This document shows, piece by piece, positions 8,867 through 15,021 of a stretch of 15,021 bases of DNA; within the stretch, counting starts at the first letter, position 1, and each line of letters starts with the position of its first letter. This stretch comes from an uncultured Mesorhizobium sp. GTDB lineage: Bacteria > Pseudomonadota > Alphaproteobacteria > Rhizobiales > Rhizobiaceae. Location: the NCBI GenBank assembly GCA_950071955.1, contig CATMOC010000024.1:1-15021 (forward strand), read 5' to 3'. The notes under the pieces were generated by a model, which was given only the letters and a program-made list of their open reading frames with translations, ran no database searches and had not been told where the DNA came from. Position numbers and translations under genes: made by a program.

Positions 8867-9280
8867 ATGAACGAGACTATGGAAGACTACGTTCCGAGTG
8901 AAAGCGAGCCGTTCATGAACGAACGGCAGAAGGCTTACTTTCGGGCGAAACTCCTCTCCTGGAAAAGCGACATCCTGCGCGAGGCGCGCGAGACGCTGGA
9001 GATCCTGCAACAGGAAAACGCCAATCATCCCGACCTCGCCGACAGGGCGTCGTCGGAAACCGATCGCGCCATCGAACTGCGCGCCAGGGACCGCCAGCGC
9101 AAACTGATTTCGAAGATCGACGCCGCGCTGCAGCGGATCGACGAGGGTACCTACGGTTACTGCGAGGAAACCGGCGAGCAGATCTCGCTGAAGCGCCTGG
9201 ATGCTCGCCCGATCGCGACTCTTTCGATCGAGGCCCAGGAACGGCATGAACGTCGCGAAAAGGTCTATCGGGACGATTGA
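8867..9280 (+). CDS. dksA: DksA, RNA polymerase secondary-channel regulator (one-cysteine form)
   Basis: DksA enters the RNA polymerase secondary channel and, with ppGpp, tunes initiation at stable-RNA and biosynthetic promoters. This 137-aa protein has the helical coiled-coil (about 20-95) with the functional tip DLADRA, giving the DxxDxA pattern at Asp56, Asp59 and Ala61. The zinc-finger region keeps only one of four cysteines: the CxxC-x17-CxxC positions are Cys99, Thr102, Ser120 and Ala123. Single-cysteine DksA proteins are known in alphaproteobacteria and can act without zinc, so this is probably functional. The ATG at 8867 is preferred for its GGGGTG site at 8855-8860; GTG at 8858 and ATG at 8879 are alternatives. 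It is a single-gene unit with its own promoter and terminator. Confidence 0.93.
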   Translation: MNETMEDYVPSESEPFMNERQKAYFRAKLLSWKSDILREARETLEILQQENANHPDLADRASSETDRAIELRARDRQRKLISKIDAALQRIDEGTYGYCEETGEQISLKRLDARPIATLSIEAQERHERREKVYRDD

Positions 9281-9310
9281 TACGCCGAGGCGGCACGCGC
9301 GGGGATTGAG

Positions 9311-9337
9311 GGCGGCCGAATGGCCGCCTTTTCTTTG
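9311..9337 (+). terminator. Intrinsic terminator after dksA
   Basis: GGCGGCC (9311-9317), loop GAAT, and GGCCGCC (9322-9328) form a perfect 7-bp GC stem followed directly by TTTTCTTTG. It lies 30 bases after the dksA stop. The T-run is only on the plus strand, so it serves dksA and not the converging FliO-like gene. Confidence 0.92.
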
Positions 9338-9385
9338 TTAGGGTTTGGTCTCTCCGCGGAGCCGTGGAGCTAATCTCGCCGGAGG

Positions 9386-10345
9386 TCACTTCCGGTCGCG
9401 CGAGAGCTCGCCCAAAAGTTTCGACATCTCGTCCTCGAGGCCCCTGTCAGACGCTGAGCCGCCGCCGCGATCCGTCAGTTCGAGCGAATCTTCCAGTTCC
9501 TGGAGCAACGCATCGTCGAGGTTTCCGCTCGCGGAAGAGGGCATCGGCGTGACGGCTGTGGCGGGCCTGACCGATGGGGCAGGGGCCGCGCCTGGTGCCG
9601 GAGGCGTTCGCGTCATGGGCGGGTTCGGTTGCGCGGCACGGTTCTGGAACGATGAGAAATAGCCGCTTTTGGCCGGCTCCGGACGGACGGCTGGCGGTTG
9701 TACGGGCGCCGCGGGACGCGGCGGGGCGTCCTGCCTGGGTGCCGGGACCGGGGAGGCGGAAGGGACCGGTGCTGCCGGCTCGCGTCGCGCCACCGGTTGC
9801 TGCTGCGCCGCGGGGGGCTGTGGCGCCGCCGTCTGCGGCGTGGCTTGCTGAGGAGTGCTCGGGCGGCTCAGCGGCGGCGCGGCCCGCTCGGCGGCGGGAC
9901 GCGAAGGGACCGGTCGTTCCGACGGCCGGCTTTCCCGGTGCGCCGCCCGGACCGGCGCCGTGACCGGCACACGCGGTGCCGGCACGGCCTCGGGTGCCAG
10001 GTCGGCCGGTTCGGCCTGCTCTCCGGGCAAGGTGCGCGTCGATTTCGCGATCATCCGGATGTCCTGCTCGACGACGACGTCCGTCGGGCCGCCGATGAGG
10101 ATCAGATGCTCGACATCGTCGCGCCGCACGAGCACGAGCCGCCGTTTGTCGTCCACCGCCGCGGCATCCATGACCGCGAGCCGCGTCCGGCGATTGCGAC
10201 CGCCCGCGATGAAGGTGCCGGACGTCAGCATCCGCACGATGCGGTAGGCAATGTATATCAGCAGCAGCGCGGCCGCGCCGATGATGATCCACGAAACTGC
10301 CGCTTCGTATTGCGGGTCGACAACGCCTTCGAGCAGACCGGTCAT
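9386..10345 (-). CDS. FliO-like membrane protein with long Pro/Ala-rich tail
   Basis: This 319-aa protein starts with a short periplasmic segment, one transmembrane helix (about 15-38), then a small basic cytoplasmic domain (about 41-108: RLAVMDAAAVDDKRRLVLVRR, HLILIGGPTDVVVEQDI). That pattern fits the FliO/FliZ family, whose members help assemble the flagellar export gate. Residues about 109-275 are a low-complexity Pro/Ala/Gln/Arg tail (QQATPQTAAPQPPAAQQQP) with no fold. The end (about 276-319) is acidic and helical (NLDDALLQELEDSLEL; GLEDEMSKLLGELSRDRK), possibly a protein-binding segment. No flagellar gene is adjacent; it is divergent from cckA and converges on dksA. A role in flagellar export is therefore uncertain, and an envelope or cell-cycle role is equally open. 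The start at 10345 gives a normal N-terminus before the membrane helix. Confidence 0.75.
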   Translation of the reverse strand: MTGLLEGVVDPQYEAAVSWIIIGAAALLLIYIAYRIVRMLTSGTFIAGGRNRRTRLAVMDAAAVDDKRRLVLVRRDDVEHLILIGGPTDVVVEQDIRMIAKSTRTLPGEQAEPADLAPEAVPAPRVPVTAPVRAAHRESRPSERPVPSRPAAERAAPPLSRPSTPQQATPQTAAPQPPAAQQQPVARREPAAPVPSASPVPAPRQDAPPRPAAPVQPPAVRPEPAKSGYFSSFQNRAAQPNPPMTRTPPAPGAAPAPSVRPATAVTPMPSSASGNLDDALLQELEDSLELTDRGGGSASDRGLEDEMSKLLGELSRDRK

Positions 10346-10590
10346 CTTTGTCTTCGTGCTCCCTTAGCCCCCAAGGTTGTCCGGCACAGTAGACACGACC
10401 CTGTGGCGGTCGCAAGGCGCGCGCAGGCATGGCCGCCGCATCACTGTGGGAAAGCCGTCAAGACACCATGCGAATCGGCGGCAAACGCACGAAATGAGGG
10501 ACAATGGGTGCCATACTCTTCCCCGCACAGACATTATGTGATTCAACCCATCGACGCGGCGGCTTTGGGAATCGGTAGGACTGGCAGGGA
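10346..10590. promoter_or_regulatory. Divergent upstream region of the FliO-like gene and cckA
   Basis: These 245 bases separate two divergent starts and should hold both promoters. No strong -35/-10 pair is clear by eye. Two GANTC sites, the CcrM methylation target of alphaproteobacteria, lie at 10473-10477 and 10540-10544; this number is not far above chance. No CtrA-type TTAA-N7-TTAAC was found. Confidence 0.3.
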
Positions 10591-13182
10591 ATGGCGAGGG
10601 ACAGCCAAGGGGAATTCTATCCGGCGCCAGTCGTCGATCAGAATTCGCGGCCGGGGACGATCGTACGGCTGATCATCTTCATCGTCATCCTGGTCGCGGC
10701 CGCCTTCGTGTTCGCGCTGATGCGCGACAGTCTCGGCGATCCGTTCCTGCTCGGCATGCTGGGCATCCTCGCCATGATCGGCGTCGGCTATCTCTTCGCC
10801 TCGGCGATCGGGCTCGTGCAGGTGGCGCCGCGCTCCTCTGGCGACGAACTGGCAAAAGCCTGCGTCGACACCATGGACCAGGGGCTGGTGCTGGCGGACA
10901 TGAAAGGCCAGGTGCTCTACGCCAACCGCGCCTATGCCGAGCTGACCGGCGCGACCTCGGCCGCGGACGTCCGCACGCCCGACGTCCTCCTGTCGGACAA
11001 CGCCGAGGCGGCGCCGACGGTGGAAGGTCTGGCGGACGGCCTGCGCGACGGGCGCCCCGGCGACGGCGAGTTCCGGGTATCCCAGGCGATCCGGCCCGGC
11101 TCGGAAGGCGGGTCGCGCTGGTATCGCATCCGCGCGCGCAGCTTTTCGGTTCCGGGCCGGCGGCAGCCGCTGGCCGCCTGGCATCTGGAGGACATCTCGC
11201 GGGAACGGGCGGAACAGGAGCGCTTCTTCCTCGATCTGCAGGAGGCGATCGACCATCTCGACCACGCGCCCGCCGGCTTCTTCTCCGCCGATCCGTCGGG
11301 CCGCGTGACCTACATCAACGCCACGCTCGCCGAGTGGCTCTGCATCGACCTGGCGAGCTTTACGCCCGGCGGAATCACCCTGTCCGAGATCGTGGCCGGC
11401 GACGGAATGGCGCTGATCCGCTCCGTCAAGGCCGATCCCGGTTCGACGCGCAACGCGGTGGTCGATCTCGATCTCTCGACGGTCACCGGCGAGGTGCTTC
11501 CCGTCCGTTTCATGCACCGCGCGACCGCGACGCGGGAAGGCACACAAGGCCCCACCCGCACCATCGTTTTGAACCGGGCCAAGGGCGAGGACGCCTCGGC
11601 CGACCTGAGGGCGTCGGAAGTCCGGTTCACCCGGTTCTTCAATTCCACGCCGATGGCAATCGCCGGCATCGACGGCCGCGGCCGCATCCTGCGCACGAAT
11701 GCGCCTTTCCTGTCCCTGTTTTCGAGCGTCGTCGATCGCGACGCGGTCGATCGCCACGTTCTTCTGGACAGGGTCATCCATTCGCGCGACCGCGCGGCCT
11801 TCGCGTCGGCCCTGGAGAAGGCCAAGCAGCACCAGGCGGATATCCTGCCGATCGACACGGTCCTTCCCGACGATGAGGAGCGACACATGCGCTTCTACGT
11901 CAACGCGGTTGCGGACGCGAAGGAGGGAGACGCCACCGAAGAGGCCGCCATCGTCTACGCGGTGGAGACGACCGAGCAGAAGGCACTCGAGGCGCAGATG
12001 GCCCAGGGCCAGAAGATGCAGGCCGTTGGGCAGCTCGCGGGCGGCATCGCGCACGATTTCAATAACGTGCTCACCGCCATCATCATGGCTTCCGACCTGC
12101 TCCTGACCAACCATCGGCCGTCGGATCCGTCCTTCCCCGACATCATGAACATCAAGCAGAATGCCAACCGGGCCGCCTCGCTCGTGCGGCAGCTGCTCGC
12201 CTTCTCCCGCCGCCAGACCCTGCGGCCAGAGGTGTTGAACCTGACCGACGTGCTTGCCGACCTTCGGATGCTGCTGACGCGGCTCGCCGGCAACGACATA
12301 CGGCTCAAGATCGACCCTGGCCGCGACCTGTGGCCGGTGAAGGCCGACCTCGGCCAGTTCGAGCAGGTCATCGTCAACCTGACCGTCAACGCGCGCGACG
12401 CGATGCCCCAGGGCGGCGAACTGACGGTGCGCACCAAGAACGTGGCCGCGATCGACAGCGAGGCCTATCACTACCGCGAACTCGCGCCGGGCGACTACGT
12501 GCTCGTCGAGGTGGAGGACAGCGGAACCGGCATCACGCCGGACGTGATGAAGAAGATCTTCGAGCCGTTCTTCACCACCAAGGAGGTCGGCAAGGGCACG
12601 GGCCTTGGCCTGTCCATGGTCTACGGCATCATCAAGCAGACGGGCGGCTTCATCTTTTGCGAATCTCGGGTCGGAGACGGGACGACCTTCCGCATATTCC
12701 TGCCGCGCCACATCGTGGAGGAGAAGCCGCTTGCGACGGGCGAGGAAAAGGCGGCAGCGGCCGCTGCTGCTGCTCCGCGGATTCCCGAAGTCCAGAAGGA
12801 CCTTTCGGGCTCAGCCACCGTGCTTCTCGTCGAGGATGAGGACGCGGTCCGCATGGGCGGCGTCAGGGCGCTGAAATCCCGCGGCTACACCGTCCACGAA
12901 GCGACTTCCGGCGTGGAGGCGCTGGAAATCTATGACGAACTCGAAGGCAAGATCGACATCGTCGTTTCCGACGTCGTGATGCCAGAGATGGACGGGCCGA
13001 CGCTGCTGGGCGAACTGCGCAAGCGCCGTCCCGACATCAAGTTCATCTTCGTTTCGGGTTATGCGGAGGACGCCTTCGCCAGGAACCTGCCCGCCGACGC
13101 CAAGTTCGGATTCCTTCCGAAACCCTTCTCGCTCAAGCAATTGGCGACAATCGTTAAGGAAATGCTGGAAGGCGAGGAATAG
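10591..13182 (+). CDS. cckA: CckA hybrid histidine kinase, cell-cycle phosphorelay
   Basis: CckA is the membrane kinase/phosphatase that feeds phosphate through ChpT to CtrA and CpdR, timing replication and division. This 863-aa protein has two transmembrane segments (about 23-44 and 51-74) and three PAS-like regions (about 85-195, 212-340, 345-465). The kinase core has the phosphoacceptor His488 in [15 protein letters not shown]-box [12 protein letters not shown]1 EDSGTGI and G2 [14 protein letters not shown]. After a poly-Ala linker ([13 protein letters not shown]) comes a receiver domain with VLLVEDED from 744, phospho-Asp794 in [10 protein letters not shown], and Lys844 in LPKPF. It is longer than Caulobacter CckA (two PAS domains), matching the rhizobial form. 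The ATG at 10591 has a modest CAGGGA site and gives a natural short N-terminus. chpT and ctrA are not in the window. Confidence 0.95.
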   Translation: MARDSQGEFYPAPVVDQNSRPGTIVRLIIFIVILVAAAFVFALMRDSLGDPFLLGMLGILAMIGVGYLFASAIGLVQVAPRSSGDELAKACVDTMDQGLVLADMKGQVLYANRAYAELTGATSAADVRTPDVLLSDNAEAAPTVEGLADGLRDGRPGDGEFRVSQAIRPGSEGGSRWYRIRARSFSVPGRRQPLAAWHLEDISRERAEQERFFLDLQEAIDHLDHAPAGFFSADPSGRVTYINATLAEWLCIDLASFTPGGITLSEIVAGDGMALIRSVKADPGSTRNAVVDLDLSTVTGEVLPVRFMHRATATREGTQGPTRTIVLNRAKGEDASADLRASEVRFTRFFNSTPMAIAGIDGRGRILRTNAPFLSLFSSVVDRDAVDRHVLLDRVIHSRDRAAFASALEKAKQHQADILPIDTVLPDDEERHMRFYVNAVADAKEGDATEEAAIVYAVETTEQKALEAQMAQGQKMQAVGQLAGGIAHDFNNVLTAIIMASDLLLTNHRPSDPSFPDIMNIKQNANRAASLVRQLLAFSRRQTLRPEVLNLTDVLADLRMLLTRLAGNDIRLKIDPGRDLWPVKADLGQFEQVIVNLTVNARDAMPQGGELTVRTKNVAAIDSEAYHYRELAPGDYVLVEVEDSGTGITPDVMKKIFEPFFTTKEVGKGTGLGLSMVYGIIKQTGGFIFCESRVGDGTTFRIFLPRHIVEEKPLATGEEKAAAAAAAAPRIPEVQKDLSGSATVLLVEDEDAVRMGGVRALKSRGYTVHEATSGVEALEIYDELEGKIDIVVSDVVMPEMDGPTLLGELRKRRPDIKFIFVSGYAEDAFARNLPADAKFGFLPKPFSLKQLATIVKEMLEGEE

Positions 13183-13257
13183 ACGAGAAGAACGGATATC
13201 GTGCAAAATTCCCGCCGGGTGGACGATCCCGGATGACGATCGGTGGTGTGTGGACAG

Positions 13258-13983
13258 ATGACGCCGCACAATGAGGCACAAGTCGGAGACTACGCCCCGA
13301 CCGTCCTTCTCTCGGGCGATCCCCTGCGCTCGGAATGGATTGCAGAGACGTTCCTCGAGAAAGCCCGCTGCGTGAACCGGATCCGCGGGGCGCTCGGCTA
13401 TACGGGCAGCTACAGGGGCATGCCGGTCAGCGTGCAGACGACCGGCATCGGAATTCCATCGCTTTCGATCTACGTTCACGAACTCCTCGAAACCTACGGC
13501 GCCAAAGCGCTCTTCAGAGTGGGCACCTGCGGCGGATTGCAGGACCACGTCCGCATCCGCGAGGTCGTGATATCCCAAGCTGCAGGAACCGACAGCTGCG
13601 CCGACGGACGGACGTTCGGCGACTTCCGGTTCGCGCCGTCGCCGGATTTCAACCTCCTGGGCATGGCAGCCGATCACGCGAAAGGGTCGGGCTTGGCGCA
13701 CCATGTCGGGCCGACCGCCTCGAGCGACGTCTTCTATCACTCGGCGGGGGACGAACGGTTCAGGCCGTTGCGCTCGCATGGCGTGCTCGCCGTCGATATG
13801 GAGACGAGCGGCTTCTACACGCTCGCCGCGCGGTTCGGCGCGCGCGCCCTGTCTATCTGCATGGTGGTCGACAACATCTTCACGCATGACGCCATCGCGG
13901 AGTCCGAGCGGCAGGCGGTCTTCCGGCCGATGGTTGAACTCGCGCTGGCCACGGCCTCAAAGGCCTTCCGCCTGGAGCAGTGA
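13258..13983 (+). CDS. deoD: Purine nucleoside phosphorylase, DeoD type
   Basis: This 241-aa enzyme cleaves purine (deoxy)ribonucleosides with phosphate in nucleoside salvage. Recognisable elements compared with E. coli DeoD: TPHN with the His that reaches the neighbouring active site; GDPLR; RIRGALGYTGSY; GIGIPSLSIYVHEL; RVGTCGG; DMETSGFYTLAA with the ribose-binding Met-Glu; VVDNIFTHD with the catalytic-type Asp; and ERQAVF with the Arg. Two positions differ from E. coli: the Ser in VGSCG is Thr, and the Ser before the catalytic Asp is Val. These are moderate changes and may alter specificity. The ATG at 13258 gives MTPHNEAQVGDYA, which lines up with the family; a GTG at 13243 is possible but adds non-family residues. 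It follows cckA by 75 bases with no clear terminator, so read-through is possible. Confidence 0.9.
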   Translation: MTPHNEAQVGDYAPTVLLSGDPLRSEWIAETFLEKARCVNRIRGALGYTGSYRGMPVSVQTTGIGIPSLSIYVHELLETYGAKALFRVGTCGGLQDHVRIREVVISQAAGTDSCADGRTFGDFRFAPSPDFNLLGMAADHAKGSGLAHHVGPTASSDVFYHSAGDERFRPLRSHGVLAVDMETSGFYTLAARFGARALSICMVVDNIFTHDAIAESERQAVFRPMVELALATASKAFRLEQ

Positions 13984-14261
13984 GGGCACTCGCGCGAGAT
14001 GCCGAGTAGTTCGTTGCCTGCGAATTATGCAAGAATCTGCATTGATTAAAAAATAGACAGGACGTGCCTTCGACTGCGCAATCATTCGTCAACGATTCCT
14101 TAACGCCTCTACGGGCCGCTATTCTTCGACTCTCGTCTTTCCCTTCAAATGCCTGCTCCGCCACGGAAAAATGCGCTCTGGCAGTGGAACTTCGGCCGGT
14201 TGGCACGGCCGTTGCATCGTCTAGTGCGGTGCAACAACCAACTCATACCGGAGGTTTACAT
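13984..14261 (+). promoter_or_regulatory. Upstream region of urtA
   Basis: These 278 bases hold a sigma-54 promoter near the right end. Further upstream lie a dyad ATGCA-N6-TGCAT (14027-14042), three GANTC sites (14033-14037, 14094-14098, 14128-14132), and a CtrA-like TCAA-N7-TTAAC (14089-14104) one base off consensus. No gene is supported. The dyad does not have the TGCA-N9-TGCA spacing of NtrC sites, so the enhancer for the sigma-54 promoter is not identified. Confidence 0.4.
14200..14216 (+). promoter_or_regulatory. Sigma-54 (RpoN) promoter for urtA
   Basis: TTGGCACG-N4-TTGCA matches the -24/-12 consensus (TGGCACG-N4-TTGC) at every invariant base: GG at 14202-14203 and GC at 14214-14215, 12 apart. 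The expected transcription start is about 14227, some 35 bases before the urtA ATG. It implies activation by an enhancer-binding protein, most likely NtrC under nitrogen limitation, which fits urea uptake. Confidence 0.85.
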
Positions 14262-15021
14262 ATGAGGGGAACGATAACATCGATTGCCAGGCAGATGACG
14301 GGCGCAGCGCTCGCTGGCCTGCTGGCTGTCGGGACGGCGACGGCGCAAGAAGACACGATCAAGGTCGGCGTCCTGCATTCGCTATCCGGCACGATGGCGA
14401 TCTCGGAGACGACGTTGAAGGACGTCATGCTGATGCTCATCGAGCAGCAGAACGAGAAGGGCGGCCTGCTCGGCAAGAAGCTCGAGGCGGTGGTCGTCGA
14501 TCCGGCGTCCGACTGGCCGCTGTTTGCGGAGAAGGCACGCGAACTGATTTCGGTGAACGACGTCGCCGCCGTCTTCGGCTGCTGGACCTCGGTGTCCCGC
14601 AAGTCGGTGCTGCCGGTGTTCGAGGAGTTGAACTCACTCCTCTTCTACCCGGTGCAGTACGAGGGTGAGGAAAGCCAGCGCAACGTGTTCTACACCGGTG
14701 CCGCGCCCAATCAGCAGGCGATCCCGGCCGTCGACTATCTGATGGAGAACGAGAGCGTGGAACGCTGGGTGCTCGCCGGCACCGACTACGTCTATCCGCG
14801 CACGACCAACAAGATTCTCGAGGCCTATCTCCAGGCGAAGGGCGTGGCGCCCGAGGACATCATGATCAACTACACGCCGTTCGGTCACTCCGACTGGCAG
14901 ACGATCGTGTCCGACATCAAGGCCTTCGGCTCGGCCGGCAAGAAGACGGCAGTGGTTTCAACCATCAATGGCGACGCCAACGTGCCGTTCTACAAGGAAC
15001 TCGGCAATCAGGGCATCAAGG
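14262..15021 (+). CDS. urtA: Urea ABC transporter substrate-binding protein UrtA (3' end cut)
   Basis: UrtA is the periplasmic binding protein of the UrtABCDE high-affinity urea importer. The first 253 codons are present; the gene runs off the right edge. A signal peptide (hydrophobic [13 protein letters not shown], likely cleavage after residue 28) is followed by [17 protein letters not shown], the start of the type-1 periplasmic fold. UrtA hallmarks rather than general amino-acid binders are [37 protein letters not shown] and [16 protein letters not shown]. The ATG at 14262 has a strong GGAGGT 7 bases upstream (14250-14255). No stop or frameshift is seen. A sigma-54 promoter lies just upstream. 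The permease and ATPase genes would be expected beyond the window. Confidence 0.95.
   Translation, partial: MRGTITSIARQMTGAALAGLLAVGTATAQEDTIKVGVLHSLSGTMAISETTLKDVMLMLIEQQNEKGGLLGKKLEAVVVDPASDWPLFAEKARELISVNDVAAVFGCWTSVSRKSVLPVFEELNSLLFYPVQYEGEESQRNVFYTGAAPNQQAIPAVDYLMENESVERWVLAGTDYVYPRTTNKILEAYLQAKGVAPEDIMINYTPFGHSDWQTIVSDIKAFGSAGKKTAVVSTINGDANVPFYKELGNQGIK

Noticed and set aside
9700..9960. GC-rich repetitive DNA as a tandem repeat
   Set aside because: It encodes the Pro/Ala/Gln tail of the FliO-like protein; codon-level low complexity explains it and no fixed repeat unit is visible.
10543..12711. Very long minus-strand open frame (722 codons) opposite cckA
   Set aside because: It lies antisense to the unmistakable CckA coding sequence, is low-complexity and rich in Arg, Gly, Val and His, and shows no domain; it is a GC-bias shadow.
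14027..14042. ATGCA-N6-TGCAT dyad as an NtrC site for urtA
   Set aside because: NtrC sites follow TGCA-N9-TGCA; the spacing here is 6, so the dyad is noted but not assigned.

Overview
The window looks like an ordinary, GC-rich chromosomal stretch of an alphaproteobacterium of the order Hyphomicrobiales/Rhizobiales (Mesorhizobium/Nitratireductor/Brucella-like relatives). The grounds are a rhizobial-length CckA hybrid kinase (863 aa, three PAS regions), a FliO-like gene and dksA beside cckA, a DksA that has lost three of its four zinc-finger cysteines, and a UrtA typical of rhizobia. This is inference from protein style; no phylogeny was run. I see no insertion sequence, prophage, CRISPR array, tRNA or rRNA, and no obvious base-composition break that would suggest transfer.

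Layout from left to right. (1) 1-748: the 5' end of a leftward gene of unknown function runs off the left edge, then a gap of about 300 bases, then a small single-domain Hpt phosphotransfer protein. (2) 859-2301: an adrenodoxin-type [2Fe-2S] ferredoxin followed by a thioredoxin-reductase-like ferredoxin-NADP reductase, a plausible dedicated electron-transfer pair. (3) 2332-2949, leftward: a secreted DUF922-type putative zinc protease. (4) 3058-4801: folP-folB-folK, three steps of folate synthesis in one tight operon; folK starts at a TTG inside folB. (5) 4810-5358, leftward: a secreted protein of unknown function that converges on folK, with both stop codons inside one 18-bp perfect palindrome. 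(6) 5499-8595, leftward operon: sixA-like phosphohistidine phosphatase, YcjX-type P-loop NTPase, and its DUF697/YcjF membrane partner, the last two coupled by an ATGA overlap. (7) 8867-9280: dksA with a good promoter and a textbook intrinsic terminator. (8) 9386-10345, leftward: a FliO-like membrane protein with a very long Pro/Ala-rich tail. (9) 10591-13182: cckA, the cell-cycle hybrid kinase. (10) 13258-13983: a DeoD-type purine nucleoside phosphorylase. (11) 14262 to the right edge: urtA, the urea ABC transporter binding protein, cut by the window end, preceded by a near-perfect sigma-54 promoter.

Themes. Three phosphorelay-related proteins (Hpt, SixA-like phosphatase, CckA) lie within 13 kb, but in separate transcription units, so a link is only a hypothesis. 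DksA ties the region to ppGpp-type stress control, and the sigma-54 promoter ties urea uptake to nitrogen limitation. No clearly new multi-gene system is visible. The best leads are local: the stop-codon palindrome, the hairpin upstream of the ferredoxin, the orphan FliO-like protein, the one-cysteine DksA, the unknown secreted protein, and CtrA-like/GANTC elements upstream of the Hpt gene and urtA.
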